From: Pseudoalteromonas piscicida
GTDB taxonomy: Bacteria; Pseudomonadota; Gammaproteobacteria; Enterobacterales; Alteromonadaceae
DNA length: 64,000 bases
Reading direction: 5' to 3'
NCBI RefSeq assembly: GCF_002744175.1
Contig: NZ_NKHF01000007.1
Coordinates: forward strand, 1-64,000
Shown: piece by piece, positions 1 through 9,003 of the stretch
How positions within the stretch are numbered: position 1 is the stretch's first letter
Layout: each line of letters opens with the position of its first letter
Made by a program: the position numbers and the translations under genes
The notes under the pieces: model-generated
Databases searched by the model: none
What the model was told of the DNA's origin: nothing
The model's input: the letters and a program-made list of their open reading frames with translations, nothing else

Positions 1-58
1 TTAGAGCGCACGACTCATAATCGTTAGGTCCCTGGTTCGAGTCCAGGTGGGGCCACCA
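1..58 (+). tRNA. tRNA with CAT anticodon, 3' part (probably tRNA-Ile2)
   Basis: This is the 3' three quarters of a tRNA; the 5' end lies outside the window. The anticodon stem ACGA/TCGT encloses the loop CTCATAA with CAT at 16-18. The T arm contains GGTTCGAGTCC, and the molecule ends in GGGGCCA plus an encoded CCA, followed by a T run. The GGGGCCA acceptor end resembles the minor Ile tRNA (CAT, lysidine-modified, ileX type) more than elongator Met as I remember them. Met remains possible because the 5' half is missing. Confidence 0.9.
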
Positions 59-283
59 TTTTTTCCTTGCAAATCCTTCACAGTTAATACTTCCAGCAAG
101 ATTAATATGTTTTACACCAGTATGCCTTGCCCCATGCAAATTTCTTTATAAAGCTTTGAAGTGGCGTGCAAGATATGACCTGAATATAAGCTCCATCGCT
201 ACAAAGAGGCAACCATCTAATTCTGACTTTTCTCTTTCGGATAGGCCAGTTAGTAATGAGTTCATATTCTCAAAAGGTAAGGT

Positions 284-310
284 AAGCCAAGCCATTTAAT
301 TGCTTGGCTT
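284..310 (-). terminator. Hairpin terminator after the hydroxybutyrate operon
   Basis: A perfect 9-bp inverted repeat (AAGCCAAGC / GCTTGGCTT) with a 9-nt loop begins six bases past the stop codon of the 3-hydroxybutyrate dehydrogenase gene. On the minus strand it is followed by ACCTTACCTTTT, so the T tract is weak. Position and stem quality support a terminator. Confidence 0.6.
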
Positions 311-315
311 ATTTA

Positions 316-1113
316 TCATTGTGCGGTCCAAGCACCATCAATAGGTAACGATGCTCCAGAGATATTGCGGGCGGCGTCTGTGCATAAAAAGAGGATCAAT
401 TCACCGATCTGATTTGGTTGCGCCATGTCAGGAATGGCTTGCTTAGTAGTGACTAAATCGCGTTTGGCCTGCGCATATTCAATACCCTGCTTGTCGGCAA
501 AATCTTGAATCTGTGCTGAAATTAGCGGTGTATCAACCCAGCCGGGGCAAATTGAATTTGCGGTGATGCCGTACTCTGCATTCTCTAAAGCTGCTACTTT
601 TGTCACTCCTACCACACCGTGTTTTGCTGCGCAGTAAGCAGATTTTTTCAATGAAGCGACTAAGCCATGCACAGAGGCCACATTAATGATCCGCCCCCAA
701 CCTTTTTGTTTCATGGTGGGAATGGCTTTTTGCATGGTAAAAAATACCGCAGACAAGTTTATTGCGATGATCGCCTGCCACTTTTCTTCTGGGAATGCCT
801 CTAACGTTTCGGTGTGCTGAATACCGGCGTTATTTACCAAAATATCGACCGCTCCCACGGTGCGAATGGCACTATCCATTAATGCTGATATAGCTTCAGG
901 TTGTGCTAAATTGGCACCATTGAACATAGCTTGAATACCATAACTGGACTCAAACTCTTTGGCCATTGCTTGGCCTTCTTCATCTGCTACTAAACCGTGT
1001 AAAACTATATTTGCACCGTGCTGTGCAAGGACATGTGCTGTGGCAAGTCCGATCCCACTGGTAGAACCGGTGATCAGCGCCGTTTTGCCGCTGAGTTGTT
1101 TTGCTGTAGTCAT
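316..1113 (-). CDS. bdhA: 3-hydroxybutyrate dehydrogenase (SDR family)
   Basis: Cytoplasmic NAD-dependent short-chain dehydrogenase of 265 aa, predicted to oxidise 3-hydroxybutyrate to acetoacetate. The N-terminal Rossmann motif TGSTSGIG and NNAG are present. The catalytic S-Y-K set sits in the stretch beginning ASVHG and including SAYCAAKHG, a segment characteristic of 3-hydroxybutyrate dehydrogenases rather than FabG. The C-terminal ISGASLPIDGAW is typical of the family. The ATG at 1113 is preceded by an AAGGG ribosome binding site. It is the last gene of a minus-strand set with a thiolase and an acyl-CoA synthetase, which fits a 3-hydroxybutyrate to acetyl-CoA route. A related hydroxyacyl substrate cannot be excluded. 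Confidence 0.88.
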   Translation of the reverse strand: MTTAKQLSGKTALITGSTSGIGLATAHVLAQHGANIVLHGLVADEEGQAMAKEFESSYGIQAMFNGANLAQPEAISALMDSAIRTVGAVDILVNNAGIQHTETLEAFPEEKWQAIIAINLSAVFFTMQKAIPTMKQKGWGRIINVASVHGLVASLKKSAYCAAKHGVVGVTKVAALENAEYGITANSICPGWVDTPLISAQIQDFADKQGIEYAQAKRDLVTTKQAIPDMAQPNQIGELILFLCTDAARNISGASLPIDGAWTAQ

Positions 1114-1137
1114 TGTATAACCCTTAAATCCCGTTGA

Positions 1138-2313
1138 TTATGCTTGTTCTAAAATAGTGACGTAGTTGGCAACCCCTGTGCCGCCCATATTAAAAACTCC
1201 AGCGCGTTTGCTGTTGGGCTTTTGCATTTCGCCTGCCTCATTGGCTAATTGTTTTGCAGCCATTACATGCATCGAAACACCTGTCGCCCCAATAGGGTGC
1301 CCTTTAGATTTAAGACCGCCAGACAGATTCACCGGTAACTTGCCGGTAGCGTATACCGTGCCTTGATCAAGAGCCTCTTTCCCCTTTCCCGGTGCTGCAA
1401 GTCCCATCGCTTCATATTGCATCAATTCAGCAATGGTGAAACAGTCATGGGTTTCGATGAGATCTAAATCCCAAATACTCAGTTGCGCCTTTTCTAGCGC
1501 TTGTTTCCACGCTTCTTTACAGCCACTTAATTGCGACATATCACGGCGGCTCATGGGCATATAATCATTCACTTGAGATCTGGCAATTAACCGGATCTTT
1601 CTTGGTGCTGAGGTACACTCTTCTGCTGCTTTGAGGACAATGGCTGCGGCTCCATCAGACACAGGAGAGCAATCTGAACGCTTTAATGGGGCAACAATCA
1701 CAGGGTTAGCCGGTGAGCTATGCTGACAAAATGGTAACTCAACCGCTTTGCGCAGGTGAGCATGAGGATTGCTCAAGCCGTTATGATGATTTTTTACCGC
1801 TACCTTTGCTAACGCTTCGCTACAATCGCCATATTTGGCCTGATATTGACGCGCGATTTCAGCAAATACACCTACAAAACTGCCATAATCTTGCTCTTCT
1901 TTTACATAGCTGGCACGACCTAAAATCCGCCCTACTTCCGCATTGGCTAAGTGCGTCATCTTTTCAACTCCAACTACCAGCACGGTTTTAGCCTGGCCCG
2001 ACTCAATCGCTCTGGCTCCTTGATGCACCGCAGCGGTTCCTGTAGCACACGCATTCTCTACTCGAGTAACAGGTGTAAAACGTGGTAGCTGTGGATGTTG
2101 CAGCACTAAAGAAGAGGTAAAGTCTTGCTCACTAAATCCGGCGTTAAAGTGCGCTAAAACCACTTCATCAATTTCACTTCCGCTGACTTGAGCATGTGTT
2201 AGCGCTTCGGTGATTACTTCGATCAGTAAAGATTCGAGATCTTTATCATGGTGTTTACCAAACTGGGTATGACCCCAGCCAATGATTGCGGCTGTTTTAT
2301 TTTGCTCTAACAT
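1138..2313 (-). CDS. Thiolase family protein (acetyl-CoA acetyltransferase / SCP2-thiolase-like)
   Basis: A 391-aa thiolase-fold protein predicted to cleave a 3-ketoacyl-CoA, here plausibly acetoacetyl-CoA. The nucleophilic Cys is in NACATG (about residue 89), and the catalytic His-containing GHPIGATG is near residue 340. The second active-site Cys of classical thiolases (CxGxG near the C terminus) is not seen: the corresponding stretch reads FNMGGTG. This places the protein nearer the SCP2/thiolase-like branch than biosynthetic PhaA or FadA. The start ATG overlaps the end of the acyl-CoA synthetase gene by 7 bp, which suggests translational coupling. The dehydrogenase gene follows after 24 bp. 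The substrate is inferred from neighbours. Confidence 0.8.
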   Translation of the reverse strand: MLEQNKTAAIIGWGHTQFGKHHDKDLESLLIEVITEALTHAQVSGSEIDEVVLAHFNAGFSEQDFTSSLVLQHPQLPRFTPVTRVENACATGTAAVHQGARAIESGQAKTVLVVGVEKMTHLANAEVGRILGRASYVKEEQDYGSFVGVFAEIARQYQAKYGDCSEALAKVAVKNHHNGLSNPHAHLRKAVELPFCQHSSPANPVIVAPLKRSDCSPVSDGAAAIVLKAAEECTSAPRKIRLIARSQVNDYMPMSRRDMSQLSGCKEAWKQALEKAQLSIWDLDLIETHDCFTIAELMQYEAMGLAAPGKGKEALDQGTVYATGKLPVNLSGGLKSKGHPIGATGVSMHVMAAKQLANEAGEMQKPNSKRAGVFNMGGTGVANYVTILEQA

Positions 2314-3896
2314 AACGGTTCTCTTTGAGCAGTGACTAACGCGTCACCGAATTGCTGCCTTAACTGCGTTTTTAAAATTTTGCCGGTGTTATTTTTAGGA
2401 AGTTGGTCGACAAAGTAATAATGCTTTGGCCGTTTAAATCTAGCCATGTTCTCCAAACAATATGTATCTAGCGACGCTACATCGAGAGCGTGGCCAGATT
2501 GCTTTACCACAACCGCGACTACCACTTCCCCCCACTGCGGATCTTTGCAGCCAATCACAGAGGACTCTACAATATGTGGGTGGCGATTCAGCACTTCTTC
2601 AATTTCCCGAGGATAAATATTGGTGCCACCACTGATGATCACATCTTTAGAGCGGTCGACTAGCGTAATAAACCCGTCTTCACCTTGCTTAGCCATATCA
2701 CCAGTCCTGAGCCATCCATCTACAATGGTCTCAGCGGTCGCGGTGGGATTGTTGTAATAGCCAAGCATCACAGCATCGCCACGCACCCAAATCTCCCCCG
2801 ACTCATTACAAGGCACAGCTTGACCATTACTATCCACTATTTTAATTTCAATTCCTGTCATGGCAGTGCCAACAGACGCTAATCTAGCGTGATAATCTGG
2901 ATGACAGGTATCACCATGAGCATAACGATTGAGTGAGGTAATGGTCATTGGACACTCACCTTGACCATAGATCTGGACTAACTTGTCGCCCAATAGCTGC
3001 TGTGCTTTATGCAAATCAGCTTGATACATAGGTCCACCACCGTAAATGATGGTTTTTAATTTGCTAAAATCAGCAGGCTCCCCTCGCTGCGCTTGCCCTT
3101 CGCCATATTCAACTAAGCGCTTAACCATAGTTGGAGCGGCAAAAAATGAGACGCCCTGATGTGTTGCAATCAGCGCTAGCATTTCAGGCTCATTAAACCC
3201 GCCGCTTTGTGGCACAACATTCACTCCCCCTTTGGCAATATGAGGTAAGATGTAATAGCCACCGCCATGAGACATAGGTGCGGCGTGTAACACACAGTCG
3301 CCGGGGAAAATATCGTCAACATCAGAAAAGTAACATTGTGTCATGGTTAATAAATTACGATGGCTTTGCATTGCGCCTTTTGGCCGCCCCGTTGTCCCAC
3401 TGGTATAAAACAGCCAAGCGGGTTGGTCACTGGCAGTATCAATCATTGCCATGCCTTCACCCTGATAGAGCGACAAATAAGCGTCACTGGCAATTGTAAT
3501 AATCTGCTGTAAGCCCTCAACATTTCCGTGAATAGCGCGCAAAGTAGGAGCTAGTTTGTCACTACAAAAACAAAGCTTAGCCTCACTGTTCTGCAAGACA
3601 TATTCGAATTCAGATTGATGGAGTTTGGCATTCACTGGCACCACAACGAGGCCGGCATGCCAGATTGCAAAATACAACTCCACATACTCAGGACAATTCG
3701 CTGCAATGATCGCAACTTTGTCACCTTGGCGTAAGCCATGTTTATTAATCAAGTTATTCGCCATCACCGCAGCGCGTGCTGCTAACGAGGCATAATCAAG
3801 TAAAGTATCACTGCCTTTGGCGACTGCAGCTAGATTTGCATAGCAGCTCCCTGAGCGGACAAGTAAACTGGCAATATTCATAATGGAGCTATCCAT
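2307..3896 (-). CDS. AMP-dependent acyl-CoA synthetase
   Basis: Member of the ANL superfamily, about 529 aa, that activates a carboxylic acid to its acyl-CoA via an acyl-AMP. Visible motifs are the P-loop YTSGTTGRPKG, IYGQGECP (A5 region), the YYNNPTAT/GWLRTGD hinge region and the catalytic Lys in NNTGKILK near the C terminus. Length and motifs fit FadD/FadK-like ligases; acetoacetyl-CoA synthetases are usually longer. The frame is open upstream to a TTG at 3929, but I prefer ATG 3896 (or ATG 3881, MNIASLL); neither has a strong ribosome binding site. Within the locus it could activate acetoacetate or a hydroxy acid, which is inference from the permease, depolymerase and dehydrogenase neighbours. 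Confidence 0.82.
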   Translation of the reverse strand: MDSSIMNIASLLVRSGSCYANLAAVAKGSDTLLDYASLAARAAVMANNLINKHGLRQGDKVAIIAANCPEYVELYFAIWHAGLVVVPVNAKLHQSEFEYVLQNSEAKLCFCSDKLAPTLRAIHGNVEGLQQIITIASDAYLSLYQGEGMAMIDTASDQPAWLFYTSGTTGRPKGAMQSHRNLLTMTQCYFSDVDDIFPGDCVLHAAPMSHGGGYYILPHIAKGGVNVVPQSGGFNEPEMLALIATHQGVSFFAAPTMVKRLVEYGEGQAQRGEPADFSKLKTIIYGGGPMYQADLHKAQQLLGDKLVQIYGQGECPMTITSLNRYAHGDTCHPDYHARLASVGTAMTGIEIKIVDSNGQAVPCNESGEIWVRGDAVMLGYYNNPTATAETIVDGWLRTGDMAKQGEDGFITLVDRSKDVIISGGTNIYPREIEEVLNRHPHIVESSVIGCKDPQWGEVVVAVVVKQSGHALDVASLDTYCLENMARFKRPKHYYFVDQLPKNNTGKILKTQLRQQFGDALVTAQREPLC

Positions 3897-3991
3897 AGGT
3901 ATTGAAACTTTGGTCTTGCGACCAACCAATAGATGAAGTCAGCTGGCACCCAACCCAAACGCAGTGCCAGTTGACTTACATGGTGGGGAAA

Positions 3992-6283
3992 CTAGAAACG
4001 ATAACCCACGGTTAGGTGATAAGTCGTCGGGTCGCCGTAGTAACCAGCAAGAATAGTATCGCCTGTTAGGTTCGGTATATTCGACTCATAAGACCCAGTG
4101 GCCTCGTTATAATTAACAAAGTCATAACCGCCGGTGAGGTACTCTTCGTCGGTTAGGTTTTTCGCATGTAAGCTGGCAAACCAATTACCTTCTGGACTCT
4201 CCCACGCAACACTCAGGTTAACCATGCCGTACCCTTCTTGTTGCAGGTCGTCATCTTCTTCAAATAACAAATAGTCGTCACGGTAGTAATAATTTGCATT
4301 GAAAACAAAATCACCAACGCTGCTTTGCATCACATAGCTCGCCGCGAGGTTTAAGGTGTAATCAGGTGTATTAGAAATACCAACCAATGGCGTGCCAATG
4401 TTTGGGTCTTGCTCAATGCTAGAGTCCAACCAACCCAGCGCTAGGTCTAACGTAAGGTTATCGGTCGCCACATAGCTAAGCTCGGCTTCAATCCCTTTAA
4501 TACTCGAACTTGCAGCATTTGCTAAACGCTGATCTAAAGGTGCATCCTCAGTTGCTGGTAGCACCACAATGTACTGTCTGTCTTTGTGGTCTAAATCAAA
4601 TAAAGTAACGTTAGTTCGTAACGAATTGCCCCAATCCTTTTTAACCCCAATCTCAAACGAATCTACAACTTCTGGATCAACGGCTTCCTCGTTTTTGGCC
4701 GCTCTGGGGTTAAACATGCCGGATTTAAACCCTTGCGAGTAGCTGGCAAACAGCATAGTGTCAGCATCGTATTGATACTCCACCCCTAAACGAGGCGAGA
4801 ACTTACTAAAATCAGCACTTTTTCCAGCATCCAAAATCCCATCACCATTGGTATCTGAGCCCATTACTAGCGGCACAACTGAACCTGTAATTGAATCTGT
4901 TTCAGGGCGTGTATAACCTGGCACCCAGCCAGTTGATGGATATTCTGCACTAAGGACCACACCATTATGGTTTAGCGCTGTTTTTGTCTCTGACGTGTAT
5001 CTGGCACCAACTGTCATTGACCATTTTTCGGATAAATCAATGGAGCTTTGTACGTAGACTGCCGTGCTTTCACTGTTGTTGCAGCCGTCATTTTCGAACG
5101 TTGCAGCGCCACCAAACAGCAATGCATCAAAGCGACCACAAGAGGTAGAATCATAATCGTATACCCCACCAACGACCGTATAACCATCGCCGCTGTACGT
5201 AGCTTGGATCTCATGGCTACTAAACTCATCGTCATAAAACGCCGGAACATCAAAACCAACTGCTGGAGTATTATCAAAATCAATGTTGATTGGTGAGTCA
5301 CCGTCTCGAGTCGAACCAACATATTTCAGTGAAAAGTTGTCATTAACATCCCAGTTCAAGGTAAAGCTTAGCCCAGACAGCTCAACTTTGGTCCAAGTCG
5401 GCAAGCTAGAGTAAGAGTCATAAATGCTGTCTGGTCTTGGTGCTATATCGCTGTCGATCAAGCGCACGCCACCACGAGAGTTAGAATCATCAGTGGTTTT
5501 GTCCCATGCCAGTCGCATAAATAAATCATCGCGCGGTCGGTACTCTAAGGTTAAACGAGCAGCGGTAAGATCTTTGTTGTAGTTCTCTTTATCTTGACCT
5601 TCAGGCACCGATAAAAACTCACCAAAGCCATCGCGGTTTAAATTGGCGTAACCAAAACCAAGATATAACTTATCTTCAACTAACGGAATTTGACCGGTGA
5701 GTTTTAAATCTCTTTGATTGTAGCTACCAACCGTTGCTTGTGCCGTCACCCGTGTATCGCCCGACATCGGCTTAGTCACGTATTTTACCGCACCACCTAC
5801 GGTGTTTTTGCCATAAAGTGTCCCTTGAGGACCCCGTAGCACCTCGATCCGCTCAACATCTAATAGGTCTAAAACAGCCCCCTGAGGACGCGCTAAATAC
5901 ACATCATCAATATAGATCCCAACTCCAGGCTCATAGCCCCACAATGGATCCTGTTGACCTACCCCACGAATAAAAGCAGTCAAGGTAGAGTTCGTTGCTC
6001 GACTGGTCTGCAAGGTGGTATTGGGTGAAAATTGCTGGATTTCGGTGATCACCTCAATCCCTTTTTCTGCCAACTCCAGCGCGCCTATCGACGTTAAGGT
6101 AACAGGCACTTCTTGCAAGCTTTCTGTCGTTTTACGAGCGGTGACTTCTATTCGCTCTAAGCCTTCCACCTTAGCGTTGCTGCTTTGTTCCTCAGCCAGT
6201 GTAGGCGTGCTAATCCCGAGAATCGCCGCAGAAACAGCAGCAGTTATCAGTGACTTGTTATAACGCAGGGTATTATTGTTCAT
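3992..6283 (-). CDS. TonB-dependent outer membrane receptor
   Basis: A 763-aa outer-membrane beta-barrel transporter. A signal peptide ends near STPTLAEE and is followed by a TonB-box-like stretch, ERIEVTARK, typical of FecA/IroN-like receptors of the Alteromonadales and sphingomonads. The plug domain shows VPVTLTSI, IRGVGQ and VERIEVLRGPQGTLYGKN, and the barrel ends in the canonical aromatic residue (LTVGYRF). The ATG at 6283 is preceded by GAGGAATTAACA. It is the first gene of the minus-strand set leading to the acyl-CoA synthetase, 95 bp downstream, and is divergent from the permease. The substrate is inferred to be hydroxyalkanoate oligomers; no siderophore gene adjoins it. Confidence 0.9.
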   Translation of the reverse strand: MNNNTLRYNKSLITAAVSAAILGISTPTLAEEQSSNAKVEGLERIEVTARKTTESLQEVPVTLTSIGALELAEKGIEVITEIQQFSPNTTLQTSRATNSTLTAFIRGVGQQDPLWGYEPGVGIYIDDVYLARPQGAVLDLLDVERIEVLRGPQGTLYGKNTVGGAVKYVTKPMSGDTRVTAQATVGSYNQRDLKLTGQIPLVEDKLYLGFGYANLNRDGFGEFLSVPEGQDKENYNKDLTAARLTLEYRPRDDLFMRLAWDKTTDDSNSRGGVRLIDSDIAPRPDSIYDSYSSLPTWTKVELSGLSFTLNWDVNDNFSLKYVGSTRDGDSPINIDFDNTPAVGFDVPAFYDDEFSSHEIQATYSGDGYTVVGGVYDYDSTSCGRFDALLFGGAATFENDGCNNSESTAVYVQSSIDLSEKWSMTVGARYTSETKTALNHNGVVLSAEYPSTGWVPGYTRPETDSITGSVVPLVMGSDTNGDGILDAGKSADFSKFSPRLGVEYQYDADTMLFASYSQGFKSGMFNPRAAKNEEAVDPEVVDSFEIGVKKDWGNSLRTNVTLFDLDHKDRQYIVVLPATEDAPLDQRLANAASSSIKGIEAELSYVATDNLTLDLALGWLDSSIEQDPNIGTPLVGISNTPDYTLNLAASYVMQSSVGDFVFNANYYYRDDYLLFEEDDDLQQEGYGMVNLSVAWESPEGNWFASLHAKNLTDEEYLTGGYDFVNYNEATGSYESNIPNLTGDTILAGYYGDPTTYHLTVGYRF

Positions 6284-6361
6284 TGTTAATTCCTCGTGTC
6301 CCCGTTGATGTGAGCTCGTGACTCCTTAAACACTCTAGTTAGGGTAGGAAAATTTTCATAC

Positions 6362-6393
6362 AGTACTATAGTACTATAGTACTATAGTACTAT
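6362..6393. repeat. Four perfect tandem copies of AGTACTAT between divergent promoters
   Basis: The 32-bp block is four uninterrupted copies of the octamer AGTACTAT. The octamer contains self-complementary AGTACT, and across unit borders the palindrome ATAGTACTAT recurs. It lies in the 181-bp gap between the divergent TonB receptor gene (start 6283) and permease gene (start 6465), about 80 and 70 bp from the two starts. The position suggests an operator array controlling both transcription units. A slippage-prone simple repeat is the alternative. No regulator gene is adjacent. Confidence 0.7.
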
Positions 6394-6464
6394 TTCTATA
6401 CTTGCCTTCCATGGCTCAGAATCTGTACTGTTTCGACACCAATTATTAAAATAAAGGAGAAGCT

Positions 6465-7766
6465 ATGCTCAGTTTTTTTGGACTGTTAATTGGCTTAGCA
6501 CTGCTCATCTATCTCACCATTAGAGGTTGGAGCTTGTTTATCACCGCCCCACTTTGTGCGCTTGGCGTCGCCCTTAGTAGCGGCATCGCCGTCTTCCCTG
6601 TCAGTGCCGACGTCAACTTTCTAAATGCTTATATGCAAGGCTTTTCTAGTTTTATTACCGCTTGGTTTTTTATGTTTTTATTGGGCTCGCTGTTTGGCAA
6701 GTTTATGGAAGACACCGGTGCGGCAGACAGTGTGGCTCGCTGGGTTGTTGATAGGCTGGGTATGAAGCACGCTGTAGCGGCGGTGGTACTGGCCTGTGCC
6801 ATTCTAACCTACGGTGGAGTGAGCGTATTTGTTGTGGCTTTTTCTGTCTATCCTATGGCGCTGAGTTTATTTAAAGATGCCGACCTGCCACGCCGATTTA
6901 TTCCCGCTGCACTGGCGTTTGGCTCAGTAACCTTCACTATGACTTCTGCCGGTTCTCCAGAGATCCAAAACTGGATCCCAATAAAATACTTGGGCACCTC
7001 CCCTTACGCAGGCTGGGAAGTCAGCTTGATAGTAGCCGTATTGATGGCAACGTTTGGTTTTTGGTGGTTAAAGAAAATGATCGGCAAAGCCGTTGCCAAT
7101 GGCGAACGCTTTGAACACCGAGAGGACGATCCAGAAGTACCTGAGCGAGACTATCCAAACCCAATTACCGGTGTTATTCCGCTTTTGGTAGTACTGGGAT
7201 GTTCGTTCTTTTTACACGAAGCCTTGCAGCAATCTGCGCTGATCGTTGCGTTACTGGCCGGTGTACTTACCATTGCGGTGATCAACTTTCGCTATTTTCA
7301 CAATCTTAATAAAGCAGTCAGCGATGGCACAACGGGTGCCTTAATTGCCATTGGTAATACCGCCGCGGTGGTAGGCTTTGGGGCCGTAGCAAAATCAACC
7401 GAAGCATTTCAAGTAGCAGTCGAGGTAATGACACAATTACCTGGCAACGAGCTAATTGGTGCAGCCGTTGCGGTCAGTGTGATTGCGGGTCTAACTGGGT
7501 CTGCCTCTGGTGGGCAAGCCATCGCTTTACCATTACTGGCACCACATTATTTAGACCAAGGTGTGCAACCCGATCAATTACATAGGGTAGTTGCTATTTC
7601 ATCCGGTGCGCTAGATTCCTTACCTCATAATGGCTACGTGGTGACAACCATTCGTGCCATTTGTAAGGAAACACATGCCCGAGCTTACTGGGCTGTTGCG
7701 GCGCTGACCGTCGTGATCCCGCTTGCCGGTGTAGCCCTTGCTATCGGCTTATTCAGTGTTATGTAA
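6465..7766 (+). CDS. GntP-family permease (hydroxybutyrate/organic acid uptake)
   Basis: Inner-membrane transporter of 433 aa with about a dozen hydrophobic segments spread over the whole length. The stretches ILTYGGVSVFV, TSAGSPEIQNWIP and GLTGSASGGQAIALPL resemble GntP/gluconate-type and 3-hydroxybutyrate-type permeases. The ATG follows a clear AAGGAGAAGCT ribosome binding site. It is the first gene of the plus-strand set and is separated by 17 bp from a secreted hydrolase. Import of 3-hydroxybutyrate or a short hydroxy acid is inferred from the depolymerase and dehydrogenase nearby; family level is more certain than substrate. Confidence 0.8.
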   Translation: MLSFFGLLIGLALLIYLTIRGWSLFITAPLCALGVALSSGIAVFPVSADVNFLNAYMQGFSSFITAWFFMFLLGSLFGKFMEDTGAADSVARWVVDRLGMKHAVAAVVLACAILTYGGVSVFVVAFSVYPMALSLFKDADLPRRFIPAALAFGSVTFTMTSAGSPEIQNWIPIKYLGTSPYAGWEVSLIVAVLMATFGFWWLKKMIGKAVANGERFEHREDDPEVPERDYPNPITGVIPLLVVLGCSFFLHEALQQSALIVALLAGVLTIAVINFRYFHNLNKAVSDGTTGALIAIGNTAAVVGFGAVAKSTEAFQVAVEVMTQLPGNELIGAAVAVSVIAGLTGSASGGQAIALPLLAPHYLDQGVQPDQLHRVVAISSGALDSLPHNGYVVTTIRAICKETHARAYWAVAALTVVIPLAGVALAIGLFSVM

Positions 7767-7783
7767 TTAAAGGAACTGACGAA

Positions 7784-8980
7784 ATGAAATGCATCTCTCA
7801 TTCTATACTTGGGGTTATCGCTGCGGCTAGCTTATTGGCAAGTAGCGTTTTTGCAGCGACGCCTGAAAACACAATGCTGGTAAAAAAGCAGGTGTTTGAG
7901 ACCGACAATTTTGCCACTTTTAATGGTGAGACAATCAAAAAAGTGAGGGTTGGCTGGGAAAGTTACGGCACACTCAACGAGGATAAATCAAATGTCATTT
8001 TGATTACTCACTACTTTTCTGGAAACTCTCATGCGGCTGGTAAATACGCACCCGATGATGCTCAGGCAGGTTATTGGGATAAAATCATAGGCCCTGGAAA
8101 AGCCATTGATACAAATAAGTTTTTTGTTATTAGTTCAGATACTTTGGTGAATGCTGGTGTACATATGCCCAATGTGATCACCACCGGCCCTGCCACCATC
8201 AATCCAGACACCAACAAACCCTACGGGCTAGATTTTCCAGTGGTTACTGTGCGTGACTTTGTGAATGTACAAAAAGCATTACTAGAAAGTCTTGGGATCG
8301 ACAAACTCTATGCCGTTATTGGACCATCAATGGGCTCAATTCAAGCCATAGAATGGGCTGCCGCCTACCCTGATAAAGTAGAGCGCATGGTCAGTGTTAT
8401 TGGCATGGCACAAGCAGATGCATGGACCACGGCAGCGCTTGAACAATGGTCACTTCCTATTAAGGCCGACCCCAATTGGGCGCAGGGTAATTATTACGAT
8501 GCTAAAGCTCCCCTCGTCGGAATTAGAAACAGCTTAATGTTAATCACCCAGCAAGCCATGCATCCTAAAATTTTTAATCAATTAAATAGCCAATATTCCC
8601 CGCTAGAGGAAGCGCCAATGCACGATATTACCGCGGACTTTTCTGCTGTTAATTGGCTAAAAGAAGCAGCAACTAGCCGTGCAAAAATGGTAGACGCAAA
8701 TCATATCTTGTACTTAGTTCGCGCTTGCCAACTGTTTGTAGCAGGCTTTGACGGTAAACTAGAAAATGGCTTGAAAAAAATCACTGCTAAAACACTATTC
8801 TTACCTGCCAGCAACGATGTATTGCTCATGCCCTACATGGCAAAGCTGCCTCATCAACTCCTGAAAAAAATGGGAAAAAACAGTCAATATGACGAAATTC
8901 CCGGAAGCTGGGGGCATTTAGATGGCGTTTACGGCGTTCAGGCTAAAGCTGATGTGTTGGCTGAGTTTTTGGCTCAATAG
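7784..8980 (+). CDS. Secreted alpha/beta hydrolase of the MetX (homoserine acetyltransferase-like) family
   Basis: A 398-aa protein with a signal peptide cleaved near SSVFAATP, so periplasmic or secreted, unlike true cytoplasmic MetX. The fold markers are THYFSGNSHA (oxyanion region), the nucleophile elbow GPSMGSIQAIEW (Ser near residue 183), an acid in SNDVLLMP and His in SWGHLDG near the C terminus. In this family the same scaffold serves acyltransferases and hydrolases. With a signal peptide and placement between a permease and a PHB-depolymerase-like gene, hydrolysis of hydroxyalkanoate oligomers is a reasonable inference, but nothing in the sequence proves the substrate. A good ribosome binding site (AAAGGAACTGACGAA) precedes the ATG. 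Confidence 0.75.
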   Translation: MKCISHSILGVIAAASLLASSVFAATPENTMLVKKQVFETDNFATFNGETIKKVRVGWESYGTLNEDKSNVILITHYFSGNSHAAGKYAPDDAQAGYWDKIIGPGKAIDTNKFFVISSDTLVNAGVHMPNVITTGPATINPDTNKPYGLDFPVVTVRDFVNVQKALLESLGIDKLYAVIGPSMGSIQAIEWAAAYPDKVERMVSVIGMAQADAWTTAALEQWSLPIKADPNWAQGNYYDAKAPLVGIRNSLMLITQQAMHPKIFNQLNSQYSPLEEAPMHDITADFSAVNWLKEAATSRAKMVDANHILYLVRACQLFVAGFDGKLENGLKKITAKTLFLPASNDVLLMPYMAKLPHQLLKKMGKNSQYDEIPGSWGHLDGVYGVQAKADVLAEFLAQ

Positions 8981-9003
8981 TAATACCTATTTGGAGTGAT
9001 AAC

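Noticed and set aside
3992..6283. TonB receptor as the siderophore receptor of the lipopeptide
   Set aside because: It is in a separate operon with 3-hydroxybutyrate metabolism genes, more than 40 kb from the NRPS start; no iron-box or periplasmic binding partner was seen.
7784..8980. Homoserine O-acetyltransferase for methionine synthesis (metX)
   Set aside because: It has a signal peptide and lies between a permease and a depolymerase gene, so a cytoplasmic biosynthetic role is unlikely.
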